Shown here: piece by piece, positions 44,116-56,066 of the stretch
How the letters are laid out: every line of letters begins with the position of its first letter
Numbering within the stretch: position 1 is the first letter of the stretch
Source: Fagopyrum homotropicum
Taxonomy: Eukaryota; Streptophyta; Magnoliopsida; Caryophyllales; Polygonaceae
Length of the DNA: 64,000 nucleotides
Reading direction: 5' to 3'
NCBI GenBank assembly: GCA_033239125.1
Contig: BSWB01000004.1
Coordinates: forward strand, 119,545,235-119,609,234
The notes under the pieces: model-generated
Database searches by the model: none
Told to the model about the DNA's origin: nothing
Seen by the model: the letters and a program-made list of their open reading frames with translations, nothing else
Position numbers and translations under genes: made by a program

Positions 44116-45648
44116 TTGACAACTCAGCCAACCTTTGTTTTTACAACTTCAGCCCACCTCAAGTTCTTTGTCACAACCCACCTTTGTTTGACAACTTCAG
44201 CCCACCTCAAGTTCCTTGGCTCAGCCCACATTTGTACCAATCTCATCCTCTCTTGTTGCACATTGGGCCAAGATCCTCAGTCCAAGGAGAAGCCCGCCAG
44301 CCCAAAGGAGCCATTCAACGTGAATGCTGAAGCGCAGCCGATGAGGAGTTATAGAGTGTAACGGCTGGAGATCTCGCAGCATTCAACGCCCATCTGCATC
44401 GCCTCAATCACAACGGTTGGAAGAGACCTCTCCAATGCCTCAGGCCATCTGTATCGCCTCTGGAAGGGACCCTCTGCAACGCCTCAAACCATCTGCATCG
44501 CCTCAGCCCACTGCACGCCTCCAGCGAGAATAGGACAGAAGACGAATAATCACACCCGGACCACCTCGCTCTTATTTTTCGGCAGCCAGACGAGCAGCAA
44601 ATCCCTCCCTGTGATTCTGTCACAAGCAGCAGCCAGCAAGCAACAACAAAAGAACAGTCTTGCTCCTTCCTATGGCCTTCGCCTTGCATCAATCGAAGAA
44701 CCACAACACCGTTGTTGATGCCTCTCCTCATCTTTGTCGGTCGAGTAAGATCCGTAACTATCTTCTTTACGTCTCCCCTCCATATATATGTGATAATAGT
44801 TGCCTCCAAACTGCCTATAAAGTGTGTTGACACACTTGCCTCCTTTGAGAGGCCACTGAATCCCTACTGTACAGATCGATTTGTGAATTAGAAAGTCGAG
44901 ATCTGATTTAGGTAAGTCCACGGACTTACTTAGCTGGCTTCTTGTATGAGTGTAATGTGTATGAGTGGTGTTTGTTAGTAATAATAAACAACGAAACCGG
45001 ATTAGGCCGACTTTATTATTTACGTAATTGACCCAAGTGTATGATAACGGGTCGTGACATCATCTACCCAGCTCTTGCGAGAGTCTAGGAGGTTCCCTTC
45101 GACCAGCCCAGTCCGGTAGACGGTCAGATGCATTAGTACCATTCCGCGTTGGTAAACGGGCTCAGGGGCGAGGTTTGGGAATCCCTCGTGTCACAAAATA
45201 AGTATCATTAGTAATAACCTATAACCTAATTAAAGATAATAAAAGGAGTGAGTGTTGCATGTTGATTGTGTATGTTGTGTCTTTGTGCTTTAACCTTTTA
45301 TACTTATGCATAGAATGTTAGCTAACGGTTTTATACCGCTTGTAGATGCCTTGCACGTTAAGACAGGTGTAGAGAGACCCGGAGGAAATGGTCAGCCGGG
45401 TCCACGTACTCAATTAGTTGGGGACGGGGATGTCTTCTGTTCTTTATATGCATCATTTTAGTAGCTTTTCTTGTAAGGCTGATACATATTCTCCATGTAT
45501 ATATTGTTTACAGTTTTCAAACGTTTTAAATACTTTTGTGCCTTGTTGTAAGATCCAAGTAAAGGTTGTTGTCAAACTATGGTCGGGACCCATTGTGAGG
45601 TCCTAACCAGTAGCTCCCCGAGTTCTCAGAATTAGGAGTGTTACAATA

Positions 45649-45660
45649 TGGTATCAGAGC
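45649..45660 (+). promoter_or_regulatory. E1 primer binding site (tRNA-iMet)
   Basis: TGGTATCAGAGC, 3 bases after the end of L1, complementary to the 3' end of tRNA-iMet. Confidence 0.95.
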
Positions 45661-45966
45661 TCTGGGTTGGCAACAATGGCACTTGAAATCTTCTGAAAGA
45701 CCGATTGTATAAAATAACTAGAACCCAAAAGGGGTCTAAAATTTTCAAAACGGATTTATATTTTTTTTCACGAGCATAGTCGGGTTGTGGGTTAGTAGTA
45801 CGTCGGACTACCATCGCTCTCCGTGGATCTCTGCAACTTAGAATGATAGGGGTGTTAGTTAGTATATAGACGTATATCGATATGTTCCAATGTATTATTA
45901 TATATATTTATATCTATAGCACGTTAATATCTTAAATGATATTTTGTATCCTTTAGTTGTGATATA

Positions 45967-46068
45967 ATGAAGCGATTATCGCCTCATTATAAATCGGTAG
46001 CGTACTTGAAGAGTTTTCAACACGAAGCAATCGAATCGGACCTTGAATTCAGTATTATACTCGGGTAG
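45967..46068 (+). pseudogene. Possible relic of a first reading frame in E1
   Basis: ATG at 45967 opens a 33-codon frame, MKRLSPHYKSVAYLKSFQHE and so on, about 310 bases after the primer site, the place of a gag start. E2 (52333) has the same beginning, and D (58813, minus strand) reads MKRLSPHDKSVADLKSVQHE. The frame then stops in all three. Further on, fragments such as DLRVEITKLEQEPSR (E1 near 46275) and DLGVEITILEQEPSR (D, minus strand near 58500) also agree. No known domain recognised. Confidence 0.4.
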
Positions 46069-46998
46069 GCCGCTTGGTGATCCTTAGAAAGCATCCAAAG
46101 AACAAGTGAGCAAGGAAGTAAAGTTGTGAAGATAATTTTTACCACAAGCACAATCAAATAAGGAAGAAATCCCTGAGTCAGTTCAGTTAGAAGCAATAGA
46201 AGGTCGTACAAGGAACTCAGGCATAAGAGGCTGAGAGATGGAATTAGAAGAACCATCCAGGAGACGAGAAGATCTCCGAGTGGAGATCACAAAATTAGAA
46301 CAAGAACCAAGTAGAACGGAGTACAACCAAGAAGGCGAGATAAACGACGTTAAAATCGTGGTGAATGCCCCATAGACAATTATGGGCATGAGAGATCTGA
46401 AGAGATTGTGTGTCGAACCGCATATGAGGATTGAGGTGCAAAGAATGAAGACCTACAATTGAGTGTAAAAGCGAAAAGGTAGACCCCACAAGTGTGGAGA
46501 GATTTTGACCTCCTCGAAGATATAAGAAGTTGAAAGAAATCGCGTCGCCAATATCCAAAGAATAGAGGCCTGTAGCAGGGTCAACGGAGTTCATGAAGGC
46601 GATATTACCACCAACACCAATAAAGAAATCTGTATGAGAGAACGGCCTTGCTAGACTCGAGAGTCTAGGGTAACCCGAATTATCACGGGACATAAGCCAT
46701 CAACACAGATGATCATTACGGCCATAAGAATTTCAAAGACGCTTGCAAGCTATCGTGGAAACTTGAAACGACTATTTGTGCCAGATGAATGAAAAAATCG
46801 GACTAGAGAAAATGGAGTTAGCCTGTAAGAAGCGGAAGGGTGGAAGGTAGAACGAACTAAAGAAGTATAAAAGGATTGTTGTGAGCAACTGTTTACCTAC
46901 TAGCTAAGGAAATTTTGACAGGTCACAATTTACACGGAATGGAGACTTACAACTTAATGTAAGAGCGAAGGGTAGACTTCACAAGCCTGTAGAGGACT

Positions 46999-47067
46999 AA
47001 TCTAGTAGGTGATGTGCACCAAAAGGAGGATAAAAGGATTAATCTAGTAGGTGATGTGCACCAAAAG
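46999..47067 (+). repeat. Short tandem duplication in E1
   Basis: AATCTAGTAGGTGATGTGCA... at 46999-47025 and again at 47041-47067, 42 bases apart; E2 has it once. It lies at the edge of the E1 deletion, so it may have arisen with it. Confidence 0.8.
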
Positions 47068-47546
47068 TTTATTACCAGTAGAGGTATGAAATTGAGATAA
47101 GTCAATTATAGACTAACCGATGTCAACCAAGGACGTGCAAGTATTGTTTGATATTGACGAGTTATGTGCCGTTAAGAAGAAATATTTGTGATTGTGGATC
47201 TATGGAGTAGCTTTACTGACGCCTTAGAGGATTTCCTCAAGTAGGCAACAACAATCTTCTTGGATGAATTAAAGGTATAAAGAAAACGTTTTAAGGGTTA
47301 CTTCTTGGCTAGTTAAGATCAAACTCTGGTCAAGTCATGGAGTTTCGATCCGTGGTAGAAGAATTAAGAAAGTAAGCGGAAGAAGTTGTTTTTCAATCGT
47401 TGTTTTATTTTCTTAAGGCAAGTAAAGAAGGTACTTGGTACTTCATCCGTATAAGACTCATGGTGTAATTGGAAGAAAGAGTTTTGGGGTCAATCACTTC
47501 ATACTTACAGAAAAGGTCCTTAGGATTAATGAGTGACAACAGAATT

Positions 47547-47588
47547 ATCAAAGTAGCGCAGCGGAAGCGTGGTGGGACCTAACCCACA
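47547..47588 (+). repeat. tRNA-iMet 5'-half-like segment in E1
   Basis: By hand alignment about 39 of the first 43 positions of plant initiator tRNA-Met are kept, from ATCAAAGTAGCGCAGCGGAA on through the anticodon stem, with one base lost in the anticodon region. The A-box (TAGCGCAGCGG) is intact. Beyond 47588 similarity falls off; no B-box matching tRNA-iMet, so this is not a working tRNA gene. Same strand sense as the tRNA, i.e. not a primer site copy. Confidence 0.85.
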
Positions 47589-49113
47589 AAGCAAGAAGCT
47601 GAAGGGTACTAATGGATGTCGTGTCGAGTTTAAGATGGTGATAGTTGGTGAAATGCATTCTAGTTGGAAGAAACGTGGGTTAGGCTATGTGAGTAAATGG
47701 AAATGTTGTACGGGAACTTATGTGCATGTAGAGGTAATAGAAGTAGACTGGTACCCTATTATGGATCCGAGTGAAGAGTGATGGCATTGTCACATGTTGC
47801 TAGACAAGTAGTTTTGGAATTCTATACTAATGGAATACTCTAAAGTGAGTTTTCCGAATGGATTAGGAAAGAATTAATGATGCAATAAAAGTATTGCGCA
47901 TGGCCTGCACTAGAAAGCTCAAAGTGAGTAACTACCGTCCTGAGTCGAAGATACATAAGAAAGAGAAGCGACAAGAGCATACTTGCAACCTAGTAACCGT
48001 GCTTAAAGAAAGCATAATCTTGGAGTAGATTTTATGTGTAATGTTATGTCGGAACAGAGCCTAGTTGCGTTTTAAGTTAGAGAGATATTACTAGTCGGAT
48101 AAAGGGGAGGATATAAGAGTGCAATGTTGATGGTGTGCTAGCATTAATCGAGTAGTTATGATCAAATAACGGTGATATGAGATCACTTTGTGTCTAATAC
48201 CGTCATTCCGGAAATATTCTACGCCACATAAGATCTTGGAAAATGCGTGAGAAGCCTAGGTTCGAGTTAACGATATATTAGAGATCTATAAATAATATAA
48301 TAATGCCAAGTGAACAGAGAAGATGACCACTAGATTTGTTTTTTTTTTGTTGTCTCGAGTGTTAGACCTGAAAAGGGTAAAGGTGACAATTCCTTACCTG
48401 AGGAATAAGAAGACTGAGTAATATTAAAATACAAGACCAAGTGGGTCGTGATACGAAGAGCATTGAGCACTTGGTAAGTGTTAGCTAATGTCCAAGACCT
48501 TTGACCTGATTGTGTAGACAGAACATTTTCAGAAGGCCCGAAGCAAGTGGTCATAACGAAGGGAAGAAAGTTGAATAGATCATTTTCCGTAGGGTCATCA
48601 AAGGATCTAGAACTTCAGTTTTCCACGGAGACTAAGTTTGGGAACTGAGTTTGAGAATTTCAGTTGGAAAGATACCTACCAGACACGAGTTAGGTCATTA
48701 GATTAAAGGATTAGACAGTTGAGCCGGATGATACCGGTGAGATATCCGGTAACCACTCTATAACGTGGTAACATACGCTTGTGATCTATGTACCTGAAAA
48801 GATTTAAGATTTAGTGGTTATATGAAAATTCGATAAGGCTACCTAAGATTGGAGATAGTAAGAGACGTAACCTTTCAAAGACCCATGTAGCAATAGTTGT
48901 AACCTCGGGAGTGACGAGTTAGGGCTTGACCTTGTATGTGTGATATTGTTTGACTGCTTGTTAATTTCATGATTGAGTGTTAGTCAGTGATATGTTCTTT
49001 TGGTAACCTTGATGTGCGGGATACTTAGATGTGGAAACGACGAGAATTTGGCATAGTGATCAAACACACCCAGTTGGTGCCTTAACGGCCGATCAGGATT
49101 GTCTTACCCTAAG

Positions 49114-49311
49114 CTTCGGGACGAAACTTATTTTGAGGGGGATCTGATGTAACTACCGGATTTTTCGTTACGCTTTAATAGGGTTAGAGGGGTTTAGAAA
49201 ACGAAATTAAAATTTAGTGAAACTAGGATAAACAAGTTTATGTAGGGAAGTCGTCTGATTAAATACCTTGTTCTAAGTTTCGGGACGAAACTTATTTTAA
49301 GGGGGTACTGA
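49114..49311 (+). repeat. Doubled 3' end in E1: old LTR start between two polypurine tracts
   Basis: CTTCGGGACGAAACTTATTT and TTTTGAGGGGGA (49131-49142) are followed by an LTR-like start TGTAACTACCGG (49148). After about 130 bases the block TTTCGGGACGAAACTT (49278-49293) and TTTTAAGGGGGTA recur, now followed by the actual LTR L2. E2 has the same (55863-56066); D has only one tract. Confidence 0.8.
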
Positions 49312-52011
49312 TGTAATATCCGGAATTTTATTCCATTTAATTCCGAAGCAAATCGGACTTCGAGCCGTTGTCGGTTTCCCATTCTATCTAGTATTTCCTT
49401 CTTCACAAATTTTATCATTTTATGTAGAAGTTAATTCACATAAAATGATAGAATTATATCAAACCCTAATTCTTATAATTATTTATCATGTTATGTAGAA
49501 TTTAATTCACATAAAATGATAGAATTACATCAAACCCTAATTCTTATAATTTATTCTTAACGACGACTTTTGACGAAACCATGACGAGTCATGACAAAAC
49601 CATGACAAATTCGTGACAATGCCATGATGAGTTTTGACAACTCAGCCAACCTTTGTTTTTACAACTTCAGCCCACCTCAAGTTCTTTGTCACAACCCACC
49701 TTTGTTTGACAACTTCAGCCCACCTCAAGTTCCTTGGCTCAGCCCACATTTGTACCAATCTCATCCTCTCTTGTTGCACGTTGGGCCAAGATCCTCAGTC
49801 CAAGGAGAAGCCCGCCAGCCCAAAGGAGCCATTCAACGTGAATGTTGAAGCGCAGCCGATGAGGAGTTACAGAGTGTAACGGCTGGAGATCTCGCAACAT
49901 TCAACGCCCATCTGCATCGCCTCAATCACAACGGTTGGAAGGGACTCTCTGCAACGCCTCAGCCCATCTACATCGCCTCTGGAAGGGACCCTCTGCAACG
50001 CCTCAGACGATCTGCATCGCCTCAGCCCACTACACGCCTCCAACGAGAATAGGAAAGAAGACGAATAATCGCACCCGGACCACCTCGCTCTTCTTTGTCG
50101 GCAGCCAGACGAGCAGCAAATCCCTCCCTGTGATTCTGTCACAAGCAGCAGCCAGCAAGCAACAGCAAAAGAACAGCCTTGTTCCTTCCTATGGCCTTTC
50201 CCTTGCATCAATCGAAGAACCACAACACCGTTGTTGATGCCTCTCCTCATCTTTGTCGGTCGAGTAAGATCCGTACCTATCTTCTCTACGTTTCCCCTCC
50301 ATATATATGTGCTAATAGTTGCCTCCAAACTGCCTGGAACCCAGACATAACAGCCCAGGAACAATCTCAAGGGCTGCTTCATTTTTTTCCTGAGTTTTAA
50401 GACAGTGACAATCATCCAACTTCTGGGCCAGATTTAGGTATGGTAAACTCATTATTTTTGGCTAGTTTTCGGATATGTCATAGACGGTATTGCATAGTAA
50501 AGCATACTAAAATTTTAGAGGAATCGGAGTTACGGTTTGAGAGTTATTGTGTTCCAAAGTTGACGCCTCATGTAGTTTGTATACATCTGCTGAGTGTTGG
50601 GGAAAACAACAAGTGATGTTGTTTTGTGAGATGGCATTGAATAAGCTCTTGATCTCCGTTGGGCTTAAATTTTGGATATATTATAGATAAGATTTTATAG
50701 TAGAACGTATCAAAATATGGGATAAATCCAGCGAGTAGTTTAGGAGTTATGATTTTTCAAAGTTAAGACAATGTGTTGTTTGTTAAGTGTTGTAACCAAC
50801 TTTGGAAATTTTTGTAGAAGTGATGGTTGAACAGTTTTAAGAAATTATTGCTCCTAGGAGTATATGAGATATGATAGATGATCTAGGAAATTATTTCAGA
50901 ATTTATATAAGATTATTCAAATTTTATATTTGAAGGCGAAGTTGGACCTTAACGATCTTTCCGAAAAGAGGGAAATGGGTAAATTGCAAGTTTGTAACAA
51001 AACTCATCTTTAGGAGTTAGAATATGACTCTTTAGTCTCAAATAAGAGTTTAGACATAAATTATGGATTCTTTAGAAGTTTCAGGACCAAGGGTAAAAGA
51101 GTCATTTTACCATAAATTAATATAGTAATCAATTCCGTTCTATTAAGACCTACTATCTTAGAAGTCTTAGACTTCTAATCACCTAGAAAGTGTGTTGACA
51201 CACTTGCCTCCTTTGAAAGGCCACTGAATCCCTACTGTACAGATCGATTTGCGAATTAGAAAGCCGAGATCTGATTCAGGTAAGTCCACGGACTTAGTTA
51301 GCTGGCTTCTTGTATGAGTGTAATGTGTATGAGTGGTGTTTGTTAGTTATGATAAACAACGAAACCGGATTAGGCCGACTTTATTATTTACGTAATTGAC
51401 CCAAGTGTATGATAACGGGTCGTGACATCATCTGCCTAGCTCTTGCGAGATTCTAGGAGGTTCCCTGCGACCAGCCCAGTCCGGTAGACGCTCAGATGCA
51501 TTAGTACCATTCCGCGTTGGTAAACGGGGTCAGGGGCGAGGTTTGGGAATCCCTCGTGTCACAAAATAAGTATCATTAGTAATAACCTATAACCTAATTA
51601 AAGATAATAAAAGGATTGAGTGTTGCATGTTGATTGTGTATGTTGTGTGTTTGTGCTTTTACCTTTTATACTTATGCATAGAATGTTAGCTAATGGTTTT
51701 ATACCGCTTGTAGATGCCTTGCAGGTTAAGACAGTTGTAGAGAGCCGGAGGAAATGGTCAGCCGGGTCCACGTACTCATTTAGTTGGGGACGGGGATGTC
51801 TTCTGTTCTTTATATGCATCATTTTAGTAGCTTTTCTTGTAAGGCTGATACATATTCTCCATGTATGTATTGTTTACAGTTTTCAAACGTTTTAAATACT
51901 TTTGTGGCTTGTTGTAAGATCCAAGTAAAAATTGTTGTCAAACTATGGTCGGGACCCATTGTGAGGTCCTAACCAGTAGCTCTCCGAGTTCTCAGAATTT
52001 GGCGTGTTACA
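49312..52011 (+). repeat. E LTR L2 (2700 bp, shared by E1 and E2)
   Basis: TGTAATATCCGG to GGCGTGTTACA. The longest E LTR; includes 840 bases (about 50337-51183) missing from L1. L3 shares the start of that stretch, so the long form is ancestral. Open frames here, for instance 49867-50415 (-), match frames in L1 and L3 and are not supported as genes. Confidence 0.9.
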
Positions 52012-52014
52012 ATA

Positions 52015-52026
52015 TGGTATCAGAGC
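52015..52026 (+). promoter_or_regulatory. E2 primer binding site (tRNA-iMet)
   Basis: TGGTATCAGAGC, 3 bases after the end of L2, as in E1. Confidence 0.95.
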
Positions 52027-55000
52027 TCTGGGTTGGCAACAATGGCACTTGAAATCTTCTGAAAGACCGATTGTATAAAATAACTAGAACCCGAAAGGGG
52101 TCTAAAATTTTCAAAACGGATTTATGTTTTTTTTCACGAGCATAGTCGGATTGTGGGTTAGTAGTACGTCAGACTACCATCGCTCTCCGTGGATCTCTGC
52201 AACTTAGAATGATAGGTGTGTTAGTTAGTATATAGACGTGTATCGATATGTTCTAATGTATTATTATATATATGTATATGTATAGCATGTTAATATCCTA
52301 AAGGCTATTTTGTATCCTTTAGTTGTGATATAATGAAGCGATTATCGCCTCATTATAAATCGGTAGCGGACTTGAAGAGTTTTCAACACGAGGCAATCGA
52401 ATCGGACCTTGAATTGATTATTATACTCGGGTAGGCCGCTTGGTGATCCTTAGAAAGCATCCAAAGAACAAGTGAGCAAGGAAGTAAAGTTATGAAGATA
52501 ATTTTTACCACAAGCACAATCAAATAAGGAAGAAATCCCTGAGTCAGTTCAGTTAGAAGTAATAGAAGGTCGTACAAGGAACTCAAGCATAAGAGGCTGA
52601 GAGATGGAATTAGAAGAACCGTCCAGGAGATGAGAAGATCTGCGAGTGGAGATCACAACATTAGAACCAGAACCAAGTAGAACGGTGTACAACCAAGAAG
52701 GCGAGATAAAGGACGTTAAAATCGTAGCGAATGCCCCATAGACAATTATGGGCATGAGAGATCTGAAGAGATTGTGTGTCGAACCGCATATAAGGATTGA
52801 GGTGCACAGAATGAAGACCTACAATTGAGTGTAAAAGCGAAAAGGTAGACCTCACAAGTGTGGAGAGATTTTGACCTCCTCGAAGATATAAGAAGTTGAA
52901 AGAAATCGCGACGCCAATATCCAAAGAATAGAGGCCTGTAGCAGGGTCAACGGAGTTCATGAATGCGATATTACCACCAACACTAGTAAAGAAATCTGTA
53001 TGAGAGAATGGCTTTGCTAGACTCGAGAGTCCAGGGTAACCCGAATTATCATGGGACCTAAGCCATCAACACAGATGGTCCATGCAAAAGGAACTGCAAG
53101 TGGGTGATCATTACGGCCATAAGAATTTCAAAGACGCTTGCAAGCTATCGTGGAAACTTGAAACGACTATTTGTGCCAGATGAATGACAAAATCGGACTA
53201 GAGAAAATAGAGTTAGCCTATAAGAAGCAGAAGGGTGGAAGGTAGAACGAATTAAAGAAGTATAAAAGGATTGTTGTGAGCAACTGTTTACCTACTTCCT
53301 AAGGAAATTTTGACAGATCACAATTTACACGGAATGGAGACTTAGAACTTAATGTAAGAGCGAAGGGTAGAATTCACAAGCCTGTAGACATTTTGTCTTC
53401 TTTAAAGATAAGAATTCTAAGTGGAATCACAACGCCAGTATCGAAAGGATCGAAGCCCGTAACATAGTCAACACAAATTTGGAAGGAAATATTACAAACA
53501 ACGCCGATTAAGGAACCTGTGCTTGTGAGAATCGTGTGGTGGACACAAGAGTCTAGGGTAACCCCATTTATAACAGAACATAGGTCATTAACACAGACGG
53601 TCCCTGTAAAAGGACTACAATTGGGAGGTTATTAAAAGTCATCGGAACTACAAGGCGCTTACAATCTATCGTGGAGTGTTAGGAACAACTTTTGACGTCA
53701 GGCGAATGGCACAGTGAGACTTGAGAAAGAGAGTTGTTCCAAAGGAAGCAGAAGAGTGAAAGATAAGACGAACTAAAAGGAGGATAAAAGGATTAATCTA
53801 GTAGGTGATGTGCACCAAAAGTTTAATACCAGTAGAGGTATGAAATTGAGATAAGTCAATTATAGACTGACCGATGTCAACCAAGGACGTGCAAGTATTG
53901 TTTGGTATTAACGAGTTATGTGCCGTTAAGAAGAAATATTTGTGATTGTGGATCTATGGAGTTGCTTTACCGACGCCTTAGAGGATTTCCTCAAGTAGGC
54001 AACAACAATCTTCTTGGATGAATTAAAGGTATAAAGAGAAATGTTTTAAGGGTTACTTCTTGGCTAGTTAAGATCAAACTCCGGTCAAGTCAGGGAGTCT
54101 GGATCCGTGGTAGAAGAATTAAGAAAGTAAGTGGAAGAAGTTGTTTTTCATTCGTTGTTTAGTTTTCTTATGGCAAGTAAAGAAGGTACTTGGTACTTCA
54201 TCCGTATAAGACTCATGGTGTAATTGGAAGAAAGAGTTTTAGGGTCAATCACTTTATACTTACAGAAAAGGTCCTTAGGATTAATGAGTGACAACAGAAT
54301 TATCAGAGTAGCGCAGCAGAAGCGTGGTGGGACCTAACCCACAAAGCAAGAAGCTGAAGGGTACTGATGGATGTCGTGTCAAGTTTAAGATGGTGATAGT
54401 TGGTGAAATGCATTCTAGTTGGAAGAAACGTGGGTTAGGCTATGTGAGTAAATGGAAATGTTGTACGGGAACTTATGTGCATGTAGAGGTAATAGAAGTA
54501 GACTGGTACCCTATTATGGATCCGAGTGAAGAGTGATGGCATTTTCACATGTTGCTAGACAAGTAGTTTTGGAATTCTATACTAATGGAATACTCTAGAG
54601 TGAGTTTTCCGGATGGATTAGGAAAGAATTAATGATGCAATAAAAGGATTGCGCATGGCCTGCACTAGAAAGCTCAAAGTGAGTAACTACCGTCCTGAGT
54701 CGAAGATACATAAGAAAGAGAAGCGACAAGAGCATACTTGCAACCTAGTAACCGTGCTTAAAGAAAGCATAATCTCGGAGTAGATTTTATGTGTAATGTT
54801 ATGTCAGAACACAGCCTAGTTGCGTTTTAAGTTAGAAAGATACTACTAGTCGGATAAAAGGGGAGGATATAAGAGTGCAATGTTGATGGTGTGCTAGCAT
54901 TAATCGAGTAGTTATGATCAAATAACGGTGATATGAGATCACTTTGTGTCTAATACCGTCATCCCGGACATATTCTACGCCACTTAAGATCTTCGAAAAT

Positions 55001-55862
55001 GCATGAGAAGCCTAGGTTCGAGTTAACGATATATTAGAGATCTATAAATAATATAATAATGCCAAGTGAACAGTGAAGATGACCACTAGATTTGTTTTTT
55101 TTTTGTTATCTCAAGTGTTAGACCTGAAAAGGGTAAAGGTGACAATTCCTTACCTGAGGAATAAGATGACTGAGTAATATTAAAAGACAAGACCAAGTGG
55201 GTCGTGATACGAAGAGCATTGAGCACTTGGTAAGTGTTGGTGGATGTCCAAGACCTTTGACCTGATTGTGTAGACAGAACATTTTCAGAAGGCCCGAAGC
55301 AAGTGGTCATAACGAAGGGAAGAAAGTTGAATAGATCATTTTCCGTAGGGTCATCAAAGGATCTAGAACTTCAGTTTTCCACGGACACTAAGTTTGGGAA
55401 CTGAGTTTGGAATTTCAGTTGGAAAGATACCTACCAGACACTAGTTAGGTCATCAGATTAGAGGATTAGACAGTTGAGCCGGATGATACCGGTGAGATAT
55501 CCGGTAACCACTCTAGAACGTGGTAACATGCACTTGTGATCTAAGTACCTGAAAAGATTTAAGATTTAGTGGTTATATGAAAATTCGATAAGGCTACCTA
55601 AGATTGGAAATAGTAAGAGACGTAACCTTTCAAAGACCCATGTAGCGATAGTTGTAACTTCGGGAGTGACGAGTTAGGGTTTGACCTTGTATGTGTGATA
55701 TTGTTTGACTGCTTGTTTATTTCATGATTGAGTGTTAGTTAGTGATGTGTTCTTTTGGTAACCTTGATGTGCGGGATACTTAGATGTGGAAACGACGAGA
55801 CTTTGGCATAGTGATCAAACACACCCAGTTGGTGCCTTAAAGGCCGATCAGGATTGTCTTAC
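52027..55862 (+). other. E2 internal region, no readable gag or pol
   Basis: Longer than E1 by about 390 bases. Contains two diverged copies of a 450-bp module (52800-53275 and 53335-53787); D has one. The relic frame starts at 52333. A 70-codon open frame at 54324-54536 is nearly the same as 47569-47781 in E1, but begins inside the tRNA-like segment and resembles nothing known. Confidence 0.7.
54302..54343 (+). repeat. tRNA-iMet 5'-half-like segment in E2
   Basis: Begins ATCAGAGTAGCGCAGCAGAA; about 39 of 43 positions match the tRNA, but with one different mismatch from E1 (E1 changed position 5, E2 position 17), so the shared ancestor was even closer to the tRNA. Confidence 0.85.
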
Positions 55863-56066
55863 CCTAAGCTTCGGGACGAAACTTACTTTGAGGGGGATCT
55901 GATGTAACGACCGGATTTTTCGTTACGCTTTAATAGGGTTAGAGTGGTTTAGAAAACGAAATTAAAATTTAGTAAAACTAGGATAAACAAGTTTATGTAG
56001 GGAAGTCGTCTGATTAAATACCTTGTTCTAAGTTTCGGGACGAAACTTATTTTAAGGGGGTACTGA
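55863..56066 (+). repeat. Doubled 3' end in E2
   Basis: Same arrangement as in E1: a first CGGGACGAAACTT block with AGGGGGATCTGA, an LTR-like start TGTAACGACCGGATTTTTCG (about 55902), then the second block (56035-56050) and polypurine tract against L3. Confidence 0.8.

Larger units (their letters stand above)
43773..45645 (+). repeat. E LTR L1 (1873 bp, with internal deletion)
   Basis: TGTAATATCGGG to GGAGTGTTACA. Lacks about 840 bases present in L2 (from GGAACCCAGACATAAC to just before AGTGTGTTGACACACTT); the join is at a CCT shared by both edges (near 44817). Contains two tandem units of a hairpin (next entry), a TGACG cluster (44028-44115), and a repeated CAACTTCAGCCCACCTCAAG (44145 and 44191). 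Confidence 0.9.
45661..49113 (+). other. E1 internal region, no readable gag or pol
   Basis: About 3.5 kb alignable with E2 (52027-55867) and, inverted, with D. Lacks a 380-bp stretch near 46990 that E2 keeps. Minus-strand frames at 46295-46693 and 46183-46389 recur in E2, but also change stops and length, so they are likely chance frames in copied DNA. The tRNA-like segment lies at 47547-47588. Confidence 0.7.

Noticed and set aside
44106..44361. Frames repeated in L1, L2 and L3 (44106-44361, 49624-49879, 56379-56604; also 44408-44833 (-), 49867-50415 (-) and 56622-57206 (-)).
   Set aside because: They are LTR sequence; different frames overlap in the same bases and none resembles a known protein.
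46295..46693. Minus-strand open frames of up to 132 codons in E1 (46183-46693, 46017-46256) that recur in E2 (52383-52960).
   Set aside because: They are on the antisense strand of near-identical copies, change length through stops between copies, and match no known domain; copying of the DNA explains their conservation.
47547..47640. A tRNA-iMet gene.
   Set aside because: Only the 5' half and A-box are kept; anticodon region has lost a base, T-arm and B-box are not recognisable, no acceptor pairing.
47569..47781. 70-codon frame nearly identical in E1 and E2 (54324-54536).
   Set aside because: It begins inside the tRNA-like segment, lacks any recognisable domain, and the copies are too similar to test for selection.
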